This document shows positions 43,044-51,434 of a stretch of DNA of 64,000 nucleotides, piece by piece. Position 1 is the first letter of the stretch. Each line of letters begins with the position of its first letter. The position numbers and the translations under genes were made by a program. A model generated the notes under the pieces. That model did not search any database and had not been told where the DNA came from. It saw only the letters and a program-made list of their open reading frames with translations. This stretch comes from Bacillota bacterium. Its GTDB lineage: Bacteria; Bacillota; Clostridia; Peptostreptococcales; Anaerovoracaceae. The stretch spans positions 1-64,000 of the forward strand of contig JAQXIX010000024.1 in the NCBI GenBank assembly GCA_029008005.1, in the 5' to 3' direction.

Positions 43044-43118
43044 TGGCACCCCCACTCGGAATCGAACCAAGAACTAATCTTTAGGAGAGATTTGTTATAT
43101 CCATTTAACTATGAGGGC
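43044..43118 (-). tRNA. tRNA-Arg (anticodon CCT)
   Basis: All four arms can be drawn on the minus strand: acceptor GCCCTCA with TGGGGGT (G-U pairs at 1-72 and 5-68), D arm GTTA...TAAC, anticodon stem AATCT/AGATT with loop CTCCTAA (anticodon CCT), and T arm CTTGG-TTCGATT-CCGAG. Discriminator G and CCA are encoded, 75 nt in all. A terminator follows directly. It reads AGG codons. Confidence 0.9.
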
Positions 43119-43347
43119 TCAATATCGCTTAGGTATTAATATTACCACAAATATCCTTGTCTTTTCAAGCTGTACGTACTAAGTTCTGAATCAGTTTATT
43201 ACTGCTTACTGTGGGGCAGCAGCGACGCAAATTCTTGATAAAATTAGTCCAGTATGTTTTTTTGATGTTTTTTTGTGCCTTTGCAGTATACATAAACCAC
43301 TATATGGTGTATAATCGTCTCACTGAACCACAATAGGAGGTATAATT

Positions 43348-43623
43348 ATGTCAGTAGTAATAACAGGAAACGCTGATGCTCGCGAAGCTCAGGCATATGT
43401 AGATTATCTGGAAACAAAGTACAACAGAAAGCTGGAGAAGCTCGACATAAATCTGGACGGTGAATTCGCCGATCTGAACTATGAATTTGAACACGTTCCT
43501 TTCGAAAGAATCCGCAGAATCACAGGGTATCTTGTAGGCACTATGGATCACTGGAATGACGCGAAAGCAGCCGAAGAAAGAGACAGAGTAAAGCATACCC
43601 TCACAGGCGCAAAGAATGTGTAA
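43348..43623 (+). CDS. Small NRDD-like protein (anaerobic ribonucleotide reductase-related)
   Basis: 91 aa. The C-terminal half (RIRRITGYLVGTMDHWNDAKAAEERDRVKH) carries the R-x-TGYLVG...N-x-x-K-x-x-E-x-DRVKH pattern that leads databases to label such short clostridial proteins as anaerobic ribonucleoside-triphosphate reductase. It contains no glycyl radical site or catalytic domain, so it cannot be the reductase itself. The ATG follows AGGAGGTATAATT. It lies just upstream of alr. Confidence 0.7.
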   Translation: MSVVITGNADAREAQAYVDYLETKYNRKLEKLDINLDGEFADLNYEFEHVPFERIRRITGYLVGTMDHWNDAKAAEERDRVKHTLTGAKNV

Positions 43624-43660
43624 TATGGGTTTAACTCCATATTTTTTAGTGTTATAATTG

Positions 43661-43699
43661 TCCCGGACATATTATTCTTATGAGAAAGGAGTGTCCGGG
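43661..43699 (+). promoter_or_regulatory. Leader hairpin at the start of the alr transcript
   Basis: CCCGGACA (43661-43668) and TGTCCGGG (43692-43699) pair perfectly over 8 bp. The loop contains GAGAAAGGAG. A TATAAT box lies at 43653-43658, so the hairpin would be at the very 5' end of the mRNA and could either protect it or present a ribosome site. Confidence 0.5.
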
Positions 43700-43723
43700 C
43701 TTTATACGTCCGGCAATACTGAA

Positions 43724-44863
43724 ATGTACGAAGCTGCTAAAAGAGCCGCATGGGCTGAAATTAACGTATCAAATTTAGATTTTAATATTAAGAAAATCCG
43801 CGAGAAGGTTGGTCCCGACAAGAAAATAACCGGAATAATCAAAGCTGACGGATACGGGCATGGTGCCGTTAAGTGTGCATCTGTTCTCGTTGCGAACGGA
43901 ATCAGATCTTTCGGAGTTGCCACATTATCCGAGGCCATTCATCTTAGAGAATCAGGCTTTGATACTGAGCAGATACTCGTGCTCGGTCTTACACCGGATC
44001 CTTATGCAGACGTTCTGGTTGAATACAACCTTACGCCTGTTGTTTGCAGTTACTCCAATGCAAAATCTATTTCCGATGCTGCCGCCAAAGCGGGCAAGAC
44101 TCTCGAATGCTATATAGCTATCGACACAGGCATGGGAAGAATCGGATACATTCCTGAAGACCCTTCAGCTGTTGAAGATGTTAAGATGATCGATAAACTT
44201 TCGAATCTTAAAATCGAAGGACTCTTCTCTCACTTCGCTACAGCAGATGCAGAGGACAAACAGTATTCATTAATGCAGATTCAGAGATTTACTGCATTTT
44301 ACAAGAAGCTGATTGATGCAGATATAGAGGTTCCTTTGAGAGCACTTTCAAACAGTGCCGCTGTCATGGAACTGCCTAATGCTCATTTCGATCAGGTTCG
44401 TCCCGGAATTATCCTCTATGGACTTTACCCGTCAAACGAAGTTGACAGAAATGAACTTGAGCTCAGACCTGCCATGTCAGTTAAAGCGAATATAGTTCAT
44501 CTTAAAAAGGTGCCTGCCGGCACAACAGTAAGCTACGGCCGCAAGTGGACAGCAACAAGAGACAGCCTCATTGCTACAATTCCACTGGGATATGCTGACG
44601 GATACCCTAGACCGTTCTCATCAAAGGCTCAGGTAATCGTTAACGGAGTCAAGGCTCCGATAACCGGAAACATCTGCATGGATCAGTGCATGATAGACGT
44701 TACCGATGTACCTTATGTGAAAATCGGCGACGAAGTAACCGTAATGGGTAAAGACGGAATCAACGAGATTTCCGCAGATGAAATCGCAGAAGCAACAGGC
44801 ACAATAAACTATGAAATCGCTTGCGCATTCGGACAGAGACTGCCGAAAGTATATGTATACTAA
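43724..44863 (+). CDS. alr: Alanine racemase
   Basis: Makes D-alanine for peptidoglycan using PLP. The PLP-lysine is in GIIKADGYGHGAV; RPGIILYGLYPS, VSYGRKWTA and GNICMDQCMIDVTDVP are further Alr signatures. The track start (TTG 43658) overlaps an apparent -10 box (TATAAT 43653-43658), so it cannot be used from that promoter. I take ATG 43724 (MYEAAKRAAWAEINVSNLDF), giving 379 aa, the usual length. No good ribosome site precedes it, and the start remains uncertain. Confidence 0.93.
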   Translation: MYEAAKRAAWAEINVSNLDFNIKKIREKVGPDKKITGIIKADGYGHGAVKCASVLVANGIRSFGVATLSEAIHLRESGFDTEQILVLGLTPDPYADVLVEYNLTPVVCSYSNAKSISDAAAKAGKTLECYIAIDTGMGRIGYIPEDPSAVEDVKMIDKLSNLKIEGLFSHFATADAEDKQYSLMQIQRFTAFYKKLIDADIEVPLRALSNSAAVMELPNAHFDQVRPGIILYGLYPSNEVDRNELELRPAMSVKANIVHLKKVPAGTTVSYGRKWTATRDSLIATIPLGYADGYPRPFSSKAQVIVNGVKAPITGNICMDQCMIDVTDVPYVKIGDEVTVMGKDGINEISADEIAEATGTINYEIACAFGQRLPKVYVY

Positions 44864-44888
44864 ATCAGAACTCAATAACAATGTATAT

Positions 44889-44924
44889 AAAAAACACGAT
44901 GACCTGTCGGTCATCGTGTTTTTT
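44889..44924. terminator. Bidirectional terminator between alr and the oxidoreductase operon
   Basis: AAAAAACACGATGACC and GGTCATCGTGTTTTTT pair perfectly around TGTC, serving both convergent genes. Confidence 0.9.
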
Positions 44925-44932
44925 ATTACAAA

Positions 44933-45490
44933 TTATACGTGGAAGTGTATCTTCTTTCCTTTTTCCAAATCTTCCTCCATTATCTCATATCCTATACGAT
45001 ATGCATCGAGGTTGGCAGATGCTATGCTTGCATTGAAATTAGCCTTTATTTCCTCTTCAATAGCCTGCGAATGAATCTTTGGCATAAGCTTTGTCAGTGC
45101 TCCCAGTGCTATTATATTAACGCAGAAAGGCTTCCCCATTTCTTCTGCCCGCTTTGTTGCCTGAATTCTGAAATGATTCGGGTTGTCCGACTCGACAAGA
45201 GTGCTGTTGATAAGCACGATGGCATCTTCTTTAACATCTCCTATATATTTATCATACCCCACTTGATTGAGTGCAACAAATACATCGACACCGTCGACTT
45301 TCATGTAGTCTATTTCCTCATCGGATATTACAACCTCTGCTTTACACGCTCCGCCTCTGGCTTCGGGACCGTAACTCTGCGTCTGGGCTATGTTGTAATG
45401 CTCTCCGAGACCATATCCCTTCGCCAGCAGAACCGATGCCAGTATTACTCCCTGTCCGCCTGATCCTGCAAATCTTACATTTATCCTCAT
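44933..45490 (-). CDS. 2-oxoacid:ferredoxin oxidoreductase, gamma subunit
   Basis: 185 aa with the gamma-family start RINVRFAGSGGQGVILASVLLAKG, followed by QTQSYGPEARGGACKAEVVISDEEIDYMKV. It is the last gene of a four-gene operon in the order alpha-beta-delta-gamma and is directly downstream of the ferredoxin subunit (the stop and start share position 45490). The complex cleaves a 2-oxoacid to acyl-CoA and CO2 while reducing ferredoxin. Substrate (2-oxoglutarate or branched-chain 2-oxoacid) cannot be decided from sequence. Confidence 0.92.
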   Translation of the reverse strand: MRINVRFAGSGGQGVILASVLLAKGYGLGEHYNIAQTQSYGPEARGGACKAEVVISDEEIDYMKVDGVDVFVALNQVGYDKYIGDVKEDAIVLINSTLVESDNPNHFRIQATKRAEEMGKPFCVNIIALGALTKLMPKIHSQAIEEEIKANFNASIASANLDAYRIGYEIMEEDLEKGKKIHFHV

Positions 45491-45702
45491 TATTTCCCGG
45501 CTCCTTCCACATCAATAGCCCCATCGGGACACAGTCTCTCGCACATTCTGCACTCAACGCAGTTCTCCGGATTCTGTATTCCCGGCATGGCCGTCCCGTA
45601 ATTATTTCTGGTCTTTGATTTAATGAATATTTTTTTAGGGCATACTGTAAGGCATATATTACATCCCTTGCAGCAGGCTTTGTCTATCGTAATATTTGCC
45701 AC
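45490..45702 (-). CDS. 2-oxoacid:ferredoxin oxidoreductase, ferredoxin-like delta subunit
   Basis: 70 aa, the size of KorD/VorD subunits. Two 4Fe-4S motifs are visible: CCKGCNICLTVCPKK and CVECRMCERLCPDGA. It passes electrons from the thiamine-diphosphate centre to external ferredoxin. The gap to the beta subunit is 3 nt and it meets the gamma subunit end to end. Confidence 0.95.
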   Translation of the reverse strand: MANITIDKACCKGCNICLTVCPKKIFIKSKTRNNYGTAMPGIQNPENCVECRMCERLCPDGAIDVEGAGK

Positions 45703-45705
45703 CTC

Positions 45706-46545
45706 TTACCTCCTTATGCCCTTTGATTCCAGAGCCTCTTCCACTCTGGCAATGTATTCACGGGCGTTAACATCATTCCTGAACAATCCGATTGGAATTT
45801 TTCCTTCTTCGTTTTTCTCTCCTCTGGCGCCTGTCGGATCCGCAGCTGCATCTCCTCTGAAGAGGTAAGTATTCTCCTTGTATTTCTCCATTATCTTCGC
45901 AGGATCCTTCTCACCCCAAATGCTTTTGCCCGCCTGTACAGGACACTGAGAAAGCACCTCTATAAACGAGAACCCTTTGTGCTCGATTCCTTCTGCAATT
46001 GCCTTTGCAAGCTGCACCGGGTGAGCCGTGGTCCATCGTGCGACATAGCTTCCGCCCATTGCCATTACTGTGCCGCATGCATTTATCGGCTCGTCGATAC
46101 ATCCGAAAGGACTTGTCTTTGTTCTGGCCCCCAGAGGCGTTGTCGGCGACTTCTGGCCGCCTGTCATTCCGTAAATATAATTGTTTACCATTACCACGGT
46201 AAGATCTATGTTTCTGGCTGCCGCGTGGAAAAGATGGTTTCCGCCTATTGCCAGGCAGTCTCCGTCTCCTGTGAACACCAATATTTTCTTATCAGGACGA
46301 GCCAGCTTAAGACCCTCTGCGAAAGGCAGCGCTCTGCCGTGCATAGTGTGAATAACATCAAGCTTGTAATAACAAGGAATCCATGAGGAACAACCTATTC
46401 CGCTGACGCAAGCAATATCGTCCTTGCATCCCAGAGACTCCATTGCCTCCATGGCCGCAATCTGAATTATACCGTTGCCGCATCCCGGACAGAAAAGCGT
46501 CGGGAGCGATTCAGTCTTTATATATTTCTCATAAAGTTTGTTCAT
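45706..46545 (-). CDS. 2-oxoacid:ferredoxin oxidoreductase, beta (ThDP) subunit
   Basis: 279 aa. The cluster-binding start LPTLFCPGCGNGIIQIAAMEA and the thiamine diphosphate motif GDGDCLAIGGNHLFHAAARN...NNYIYGMTGGQ mark the beta subunit. SFIEVLSQCPVQ closes the core. It follows the alpha gene after 2 nt. Confidence 0.95.
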   Translation of the reverse strand: MNKLYEKYIKTESLPTLFCPGCGNGIIQIAAMEAMESLGCKDDIACVSGIGCSSWIPCYYKLDVIHTMHGRALPFAEGLKLARPDKKILVFTGDGDCLAIGGNHLFHAAARNIDLTVVMVNNYIYGMTGGQKSPTTPLGARTKTSPFGCIDEPINACGTVMAMGGSYVARWTTAHPVQLAKAIAEGIEHKGFSFIEVLSQCPVQAGKSIWGEKDPAKIMEKYKENTYLFRGDAAADPTGARGEKNEEGKIPIGLFRNDVNAREYIARVEEALESKGIRR

Positions 46546-46547
46546 CC

Positions 46548-47753
46548 CTAGTCCTCCTCCAGTCCCGTTGCTGTGAGAATCTCATCGAGAATCTCTGTCG
46601 GTGTGTGAATATCCCCACCGCATTTCGGCATTGAAATAACTTTCTTATCCTTAAGTACGCGCTCTATTTCCCGCACATACTTACCCACGTTCATCTCCGG
46701 AACAATTACCATATCAACGTACTCTGTAACCTGACGCAAAAGCTCCTCCGGCATAGGCCATACCGAGTTGATTTTAACAAGGCCGACCTTAAGATGGCTG
46801 TAGTCTGTTTTTATGGTTTCGCTTACACCTCGGGTGAAAAGATCTTTCACAATCCTGAACTTGGAGAACAGTCTGTCATCCTTAATTCCCCGTGCCTTCT
46901 TTACTGCATTCATTGCCGGTCTTGCTACGGAACCGTAAGCAATAATCGCCACATCCGCATCCTCCATGCAGTAGGTATCTATACTTGCGATGGAATCAAC
47001 ATTATCTTTAATCTTCTTGTTTATGTTGTTTATAAACTCACCGCTCTTCGTCGCAATATGTCCGATACGTCTTCCCTTCTCATCATGGAGCTGCCCTTCG
47101 ACCGTGCTGAATTCTCCTTTGAAGAAATCCGCCTGAGGTGATACTACGTATTTCTTCTTCTCACTCTTTATCTCTTTGCTGCCGTCTCTGATGACAATCT
47201 TTTCTCTCATGTGCCCGACAACTTCATCAGCCAGAAGAATTACAGGTGTTCTGAACTGCTCTGCCAGTTCAAAGGCTCTTATTGTGAAATCATACATTTC
47301 CTGTACCGACGATGGCGCCAGTACTATGATTTCATAATCACCGTGACTTCCGTATCTTGTCTGATATATATCCTGCTGAGAGGAAAGTGTCGGCTGTCCT
47401 GTGGATGGGCCGCCGCGCTGAACGTTTACAATCACAATCGGAGTCTCCGTAACAGCTGCGAATCCTATGGCCTCCTGCATAAGTGTGTAGCCCGGACCGG
47501 ACGTGGCAGTCATTGCCTTTTTACCGCCCCAGCGTGCACCGATAATTGCACATGCCGATCCTATTTCGTCTTCCATCTGAATAAAAGCGCCCCCTGCTTT
47601 TTGCATTTCTTCTGACATCATTTCAATTATTTCCGTTGACGGAGTAATTGGATATCCTGCGAAAAATCTACATCCGGCATAGAGCGCACCTTTGGCGCAG
47701 GCTTCATTTCCTTGCAGCACTACTTCGTTTGCTTTTGTTGTTTTGCTATCCAT
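46548..47753 (-). CDS. 2-oxoacid:ferredoxin oxidoreductase, alpha subunit
   Basis: 401 aa. LQGNEACAKGALYAGCRFFAGYPITPSTEI, ATSGPGYTLMQEAIGFAAVTETPIVIVNVQRGGPSTGQPT and the C-terminal VPEMNVGKYVREIERVL are characteristic of KorA/VorB-type alpha subunits. First gene of the operon. Downstream of the hut genes, it may handle 2-oxoacids made from histidine-derived glutamate, but the two operons are separated by a terminator. Confidence 0.95.
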   Translation of the reverse strand: MDSKTTKANEVVLQGNEACAKGALYAGCRFFAGYPITPSTEIIEMMSEEMQKAGGAFIQMEDEIGSACAIIGARWGGKKAMTATSGPGYTLMQEAIGFAAVTETPIVIVNVQRGGPSTGQPTLSSQQDIYQTRYGSHGDYEIIVLAPSSVQEMYDFTIRAFELAEQFRTPVILLADEVVGHMREKIVIRDGSKEIKSEKKKYVVSPQADFFKGEFSTVEGQLHDEKGRRIGHIATKSGEFINNINKKIKDNVDSIASIDTYCMEDADVAIIAYGSVARPAMNAVKKARGIKDDRLFSKFRIVKDLFTRGVSETIKTDYSHLKVGLVKINSVWPMPEELLRQVTEYVDMVIVPEMNVGKYVREIERVLKDKKVISMPKCGGDIHTPTEILDEILTATGLEED

Positions 47754-47874
47754 TTTTTCCTCTTTTTTTGTTTAATCAATGCCCCTCTTCGATAATAATC
47801 TTAACATTGAGCAACAGCCCCTTCAAGGCGCCCCGGCCGATTTTCGAGGGTCCTCGCTGTTCAATTTTCGAGCT

Positions 47875-47884
47875 TTGTATACAA
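47875..47884. promoter_or_regulatory. Palindrome TTGTATACAA, possible GntR/FCD operator
   Basis: A perfect 10-bp palindrome in the 217-bp spacer before the oxidoreductase operon, matching the TnGTnnnACnA pattern bound by FCD-type GntR proteins, one of which is encoded just upstream. A single short site, so weak evidence. Confidence 0.35.
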
Positions 47885-47924
47885 TTTTATTGCATTAAAA
47901 CGGCCCCTTTCAAAAGCCAAAAAA

Positions 47925-47954
47925 GCTGCTGCACTAATTACATAGTGCAACAGC
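47925..47954 (-). terminator. Terminator of the hut-gntR operon
   Basis: On the minus strand GCTGTTGCACTA and TAGTGCAGCAGC pair (one mismatch-type wobble) around TGTAAT and are followed by TTTTTT. Confidence 0.8.
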
Positions 47955-47970
47955 CCTTTAATTAAAATAT

Positions 47971-48639
47971 TCACTCTTTTCCTGCAGCAACCCAGCGCTC
48001 GGCAGCACGCTTGGCGGAGCCTTCAAGATGCTCCTCGATTTTAGCCTTTGCATATTCCTCATCTCCCGCCTCTATGGCTTTGAAGATTTCTTCATGCTCT
48101 CTGTACACTTCCGGCAGGTTATCGTCCTTTGAAAGTGTAGCTTTTCTTGCCAGATGCACATAATCCTGATAGGATCTCAGTGCCTGAACTATAAATCTGC
48201 TGCCCGTCATCTGAAAAATCATATTGTGAAAATCTTCGTTCGCCTGAAGAAGCTTCTCATATGATTTCTGCGTTGTGTAGAAGCTCATTACATCCAGCTG
48301 ATGCCTCAGCTCCTCAATGTTCTGATCTGTCTTGTTTCTTATGGCCCATACGACTGCCAGCTGTTCAACAGCTACTCTGACAGCATATATGTCCCTCATG
48401 TCGTTTCTGTCGAAACCCTTGGCAAAACACCCCTTATTCGGCACATACTCAATGAGCTGCTCCTTAAGAAGCTGCTTCATTGCATCCCTGACAGGGGTTC
48501 TGCTGACTTTAAGCTCTTTAGCTATCTGGTTTTCGATGAGGCGTTCCCCCATCAGGTATTCTCCGGCAATTATTCTGCCTCTTAAAATCTCTGCAATTTC
48601 ATCGGCTAATGTCGTTTCTCCGGAAAAAATCTGCTGCAC
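47971..48639 (-). CDS. GntR-family regulator (FCD type) of the hut cluster
   Basis: 222 aa. The winged helix reads LADEIAEILRGRIIAGEYLMGERLIENQIAKELKVSRTPVRDAMKQL, followed by an all-helical FCD ligand-binding domain (VRVAVEQLAVVWAIRNKT...ANEDFHNMIFQMTGSRF...REHEEIFKAIEAGDEEYAKAKIEEHL). The start is GTG with GGGGAGGTAATGAC upstream. It is the last gene of the hut run, so it is likely autoregulated with histidine catabolism. Confidence 0.92.
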   Translation of the reverse strand: MQQIFSGETTLADEIAEILRGRIIAGEYLMGERLIENQIAKELKVSRTPVRDAMKQLLKEQLIEYVPNKGCFAKGFDRNDMRDIYAVRVAVEQLAVVWAIRNKTDQNIEELRHQLDVMSFYTTQKSYEKLLQANEDFHNMIFQMTGSRFIVQALRSYQDYVHLARKATLSKDDNLPEVYREHEEIFKAIEAGDEEYAKAKIEEHLEGSAKRAAERWVAAGKE

Positions 48640-48656
48640 GTCATTACCTCCCCTGC

Positions 48657-49553
48657 TTACAGCAAGTGGTTCTCTATTACTTGTACGTCAGGATCAAAGT
48701 CTTCAATCTGCAGATAATAATCAGCTGCATCCAAGAACGCCTGCATAGGTGCGAGTCCTATTATTTCTGTTCCTATTACGTTTACGCCGTATCTGGCAGC
48801 TTCTCTTCTAACGAGTTCAAGAACTCTGTGAAGAGGAGTTACTCTGAAGTCTGTCATGTTGATTGATACCTGAGCAATGTTTCTTTCTTCGATAAGAAGA
48901 CCCATTGCCTTAACGCACTTGAATCCACCCTTTACTTCTCTTATGATGTTTGCGATTTTCTTGGCGATTTCCTCGTTATCCGTTCCCAGATTAATATTAA
49001 ATGCGATAAGTGGAGGTCTGGCGCCTACTGCCACAACTCCGCCTGTCGGATGTATTCTCTGTCCGCCAAAATCCGGAATCCATTTGTCTTCCTTAACTTT
49101 CTCTGCCATTCCCTCAAACTGACCTTTTCTGATTTTAGCAAGGTTCTTTCTGTGAGATGCTGATGCTGAGTTTTCATAAAGGAATACAGGAAGATCTGCT
49201 TCTTCGGCGATTCTTGCTCCGACTTTCTTAGCCAGCTCGTCACAATCTTCTGTAGTCGCGTCCTTAATAGGGATAAACGGCATTACGTCAACGCATCCCA
49301 TTCTAGGGTGTCCGCCTTCGTGCTTAGTCAGGTCAATAAGCTCAACTGCTTTCTTTGCCAGCTTAACACTTGCTTCTTCGCAAGCTTCCGGACTTCCCAT
49401 GTATGTAATAACCGATCTGTTGTGTGTTTCGTCTGATGAGTAATCAAGAAGAGTGCATCCCGGTGTAGTTCTAATCTGATCGACGCATGCCTCGATTACT
49501 TCTCTGTTTCTGCCTTCACTTATGTTTGGTACACTTTCGATAATCTTCGCCAT
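48657..49553 (-). CDS. ftcD: Glutamate formimidoyltransferase
   Basis: Moves the formimino group of N-formimino-glutamate to tetrahydrofolate, releasing glutamate. The N-terminal IIESVPNISEGRNREVIEACVDQI, HEGGHPRMGCVDVMPFIP and GGVVAVGARPPLIAFNINLGT are typical. At 298 aa it contains only the transferase half; the cyclodeaminase is a separate neighbour, overlapping by one base (TAATG). Confidence 0.95.
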   Translation of the reverse strand: MAKIIESVPNISEGRNREVIEACVDQIRTTPGCTLLDYSSDETHNRSVITYMGSPEACEEASVKLAKKAVELIDLTKHEGGHPRMGCVDVMPFIPIKDATTEDCDELAKKVGARIAEEADLPVFLYENSASASHRKNLAKIRKGQFEGMAEKVKEDKWIPDFGGQRIHPTGGVVAVGARPPLIAFNINLGTDNEEIAKKIANIIREVKGGFKCVKAMGLLIEERNIAQVSINMTDFRVTPLHRVLELVRREAARYGVNVIGTEIIGLAPMQAFLDAADYYLQIEDFDPDVQVIENHLL

Positions 49554-50179
49554 TAGAGTTCCTCCTCAATTTTTCCGTACAGTTTTCCTGCGAGTTCTTC
49601 GCATTTTGCCATCATTTCCTTACCCTTTGCTTCACATTCTGCCGCAAAAGCTTCATCCTTTACTCCCGGCAGATTAATCTTAACATTGAGCCATGCACCT
49701 TTGACACATGCCAGGAAGTTAAGAACTCCCACACCATAGTCACTGGCACAGTTCATATTGAAATGGCCGTAAAGTCTGTCTGCGATATCGAGGCCTTTTG
49801 CTGCCAGCTGCATTACACTGTAAGGCACCTTCGTTGCCTCGAGAGTTCCGTCGGCTATCGCTTTCTTTCTTGCTGCCTTGTCTTCATCTGTTTCCTTAGG
49901 CATTTTGAATGCTGCCGCAACGAGATTGTATGCATCCGTATCTTTATCAATTGCTTCCGACAGGCTCTTAAACAGCTCAACTGCCTCTTCCTTAACAGCC
50001 TTGCAGAATTCATGATCTTCAGCATACTTTTTCTTCGATATTGTCAAATCGCAAACCATTGACATCAGAGCTGCACCCTGCGCTCCCGCAAGAGCACTGA
50101 CACTGCCGCCGCCCGGTGCCGGTTCATCAGAAATAAGAATATCGAGATATTCATTTAATTTCATGTCGACTAATTTCAT
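49553..50179 (-). CDS. fchA: Formimidoyltetrahydrofolate cyclodeaminase
   Basis: 208 aa. LNEYLDILISDEPAPGGGSVSALAGAQGAALMSMVCDLTI is the family hallmark, with the glycine-rich folate site. It converts 5-formimino-THF to 5,10-methenyl-THF and ammonia, feeding one-carbon metabolism. It lies 12 nt after hutI and overlaps ftcD by one base. Confidence 0.95.
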   Translation of the reverse strand: MKLVDMKLNEYLDILISDEPAPGGGSVSALAGAQGAALMSMVCDLTISKKKYAEDHEFCKAVKEEAVELFKSLSEAIDKDTDAYNLVAAAFKMPKETDEDKAARKKAIADGTLEATKVPYSVMQLAAKGLDIADRLYGHFNMNCASDYGVGVLNFLACVKGAWLNVKINLPGVKDEAFAAECEAKGKEMMAKCEELAGKLYGKIEEEL

Positions 50180-50191
50180 TTTTCTTCTCCT

Positions 50192-51424
50192 TTATTTTAC
50201 CAGCTGTCCTTTTTTAATAACATGTTTCGCCATGTTTGATCCGAATCTGTAGCAGACCATCTCGAAATCCGGAGCATCCCAGATTACCAAATCTGCCTGT
50301 TTTCCTTCTTCCAGTGTTCCGACAATATTTCCTCTGTTAATTGCACACGCAGGGTTAATCGTAACAGCTGTCAGAACTTCCTCCGGAGTCATCTTATACT
50401 TCAGGCATCCGAGATTTACTGCGAACTGCAGGTTCAGTGACGGACACGAACCCGGATTGAAATCACTGGCAATTGCAACCGGTATACATTTTTCTATCAT
50501 TTTCCTTGCCGGCGCATAAGTTTTGTCCAGGTAGAAGGATGTCGCAGGAAGACACATCGCCGTTGTTCCTCCTTCTGCCAGAGCGTTCATGCCCGATTCG
50601 GTAATTGCGATAAGGTGCTCCGCAGATGTGGCACCCATTTCACCCGCCAGCTCACTTCCGCCGATTGCCTCGATTTCGTCTGCGTGAATCTTCAGTTCAA
50701 ATCCCAGAGACTTGGCGCACTCCACATACTTCCTGCTCTGCTCTGCGTTAAAAACAGAATCCTCTGTGAAAATATCACAGAATTCGGCCAGATTTTCCTG
50801 CCTTACTGCAGGGAGAATATCGCTGCATATCATTTCGATATACTCATCGCCTTTTCCTTCGTATTCAGGCGGCACCGCATGGGGTCCCATAAATGTCGGA
50901 ACAACATCCATGCAATGTTTTTCACCCAGCTCCCTTATTACGCGCAAAAGCTTCATTTCGTTTTCGTAATCAAGTCCGTATCCGCTCTTGATTTCCGTCG
51001 TGGTAACACCCATGCCAACCATCTCATCAAGGAAGCCCATGCTCTTTTGTATAAGTTCTTCTTCAGTAGCCTCTCTGGTCTTTCTGACTGTATCGAGAAT
51101 ACCTCCGCCTGCATTGAGAATATCCAGATATCCGGCTCCGGCCAGCTTCATCGCTATCTCATGCTGCCTGTATCCTCCGAATACCAGATGAGTGTGTCCG
51201 TCTACAAGGCCTGGTGTTACGACATTTCCCTCTGCGTCTATTTCTTCATCGAAATCACCTTCAGGGAGGCGTCCTCCCTCGATGATTTCTTTAATTATTC
51301 CGTCCTCTACGGCAATTGCCGCATCAGTCATTTTAACATTGACACCCTGTTTGCTGCCTTTGTGACTGTAACAGCCTGAAGGTGTCTGCAAAATCCCTAT
51401 ATTTTTAATAAGCGTGCGTTTCAT
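50192..51424 (-). CDS. hutI: Imidazolonepropionase
   Basis: 410 aa, third step of histidine breakdown, opening the imidazolone ring to N-formimino-glutamate. The metal motif is VDGHTHLVFGGYR; TTTEIKSGYGLDYENE, KIHADEIEAIGGSELAGEMGATSAEHL and ASDFNPGSCPSLNLQFAVNLGC confirm the family. It lies 10 nt downstream of hutU in one operon. Confidence 0.97.
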   Translation of the reverse strand: MKRTLIKNIGILQTPSGCYSHKGSKQGVNVKMTDAAIAVEDGIIKEIIEGGRLPEGDFDEEIDAEGNVVTPGLVDGHTHLVFGGYRQHEIAMKLAGAGYLDILNAGGGILDTVRKTREATEEELIQKSMGFLDEMVGMGVTTTEIKSGYGLDYENEMKLLRVIRELGEKHCMDVVPTFMGPHAVPPEYEGKGDEYIEMICSDILPAVRQENLAEFCDIFTEDSVFNAEQSRKYVECAKSLGFELKIHADEIEAIGGSELAGEMGATSAEHLIAITESGMNALAEGGTTAMCLPATSFYLDKTYAPARKMIEKCIPVAIASDFNPGSCPSLNLQFAVNLGCLKYKMTPEEVLTAVTINPACAINRGNIVGTLEEGKQADLVIWDAPDFEMVCYRFGSNMAKHVIKKGQLVK

Positions 51425-51434
51425 ATTATGCCCC

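Noticed and set aside
42785-43084. 99-codon plus-strand ORF next to the tRNA
   Set aside because: It runs through the tRNA terminator and antisense of the tRNA itself and has no family features.
43658-43723. TTG start for alr in the ORF track
   Set aside because: It overlaps the apparent -10 box TATAAT, so it would not be transcribed from that promoter.
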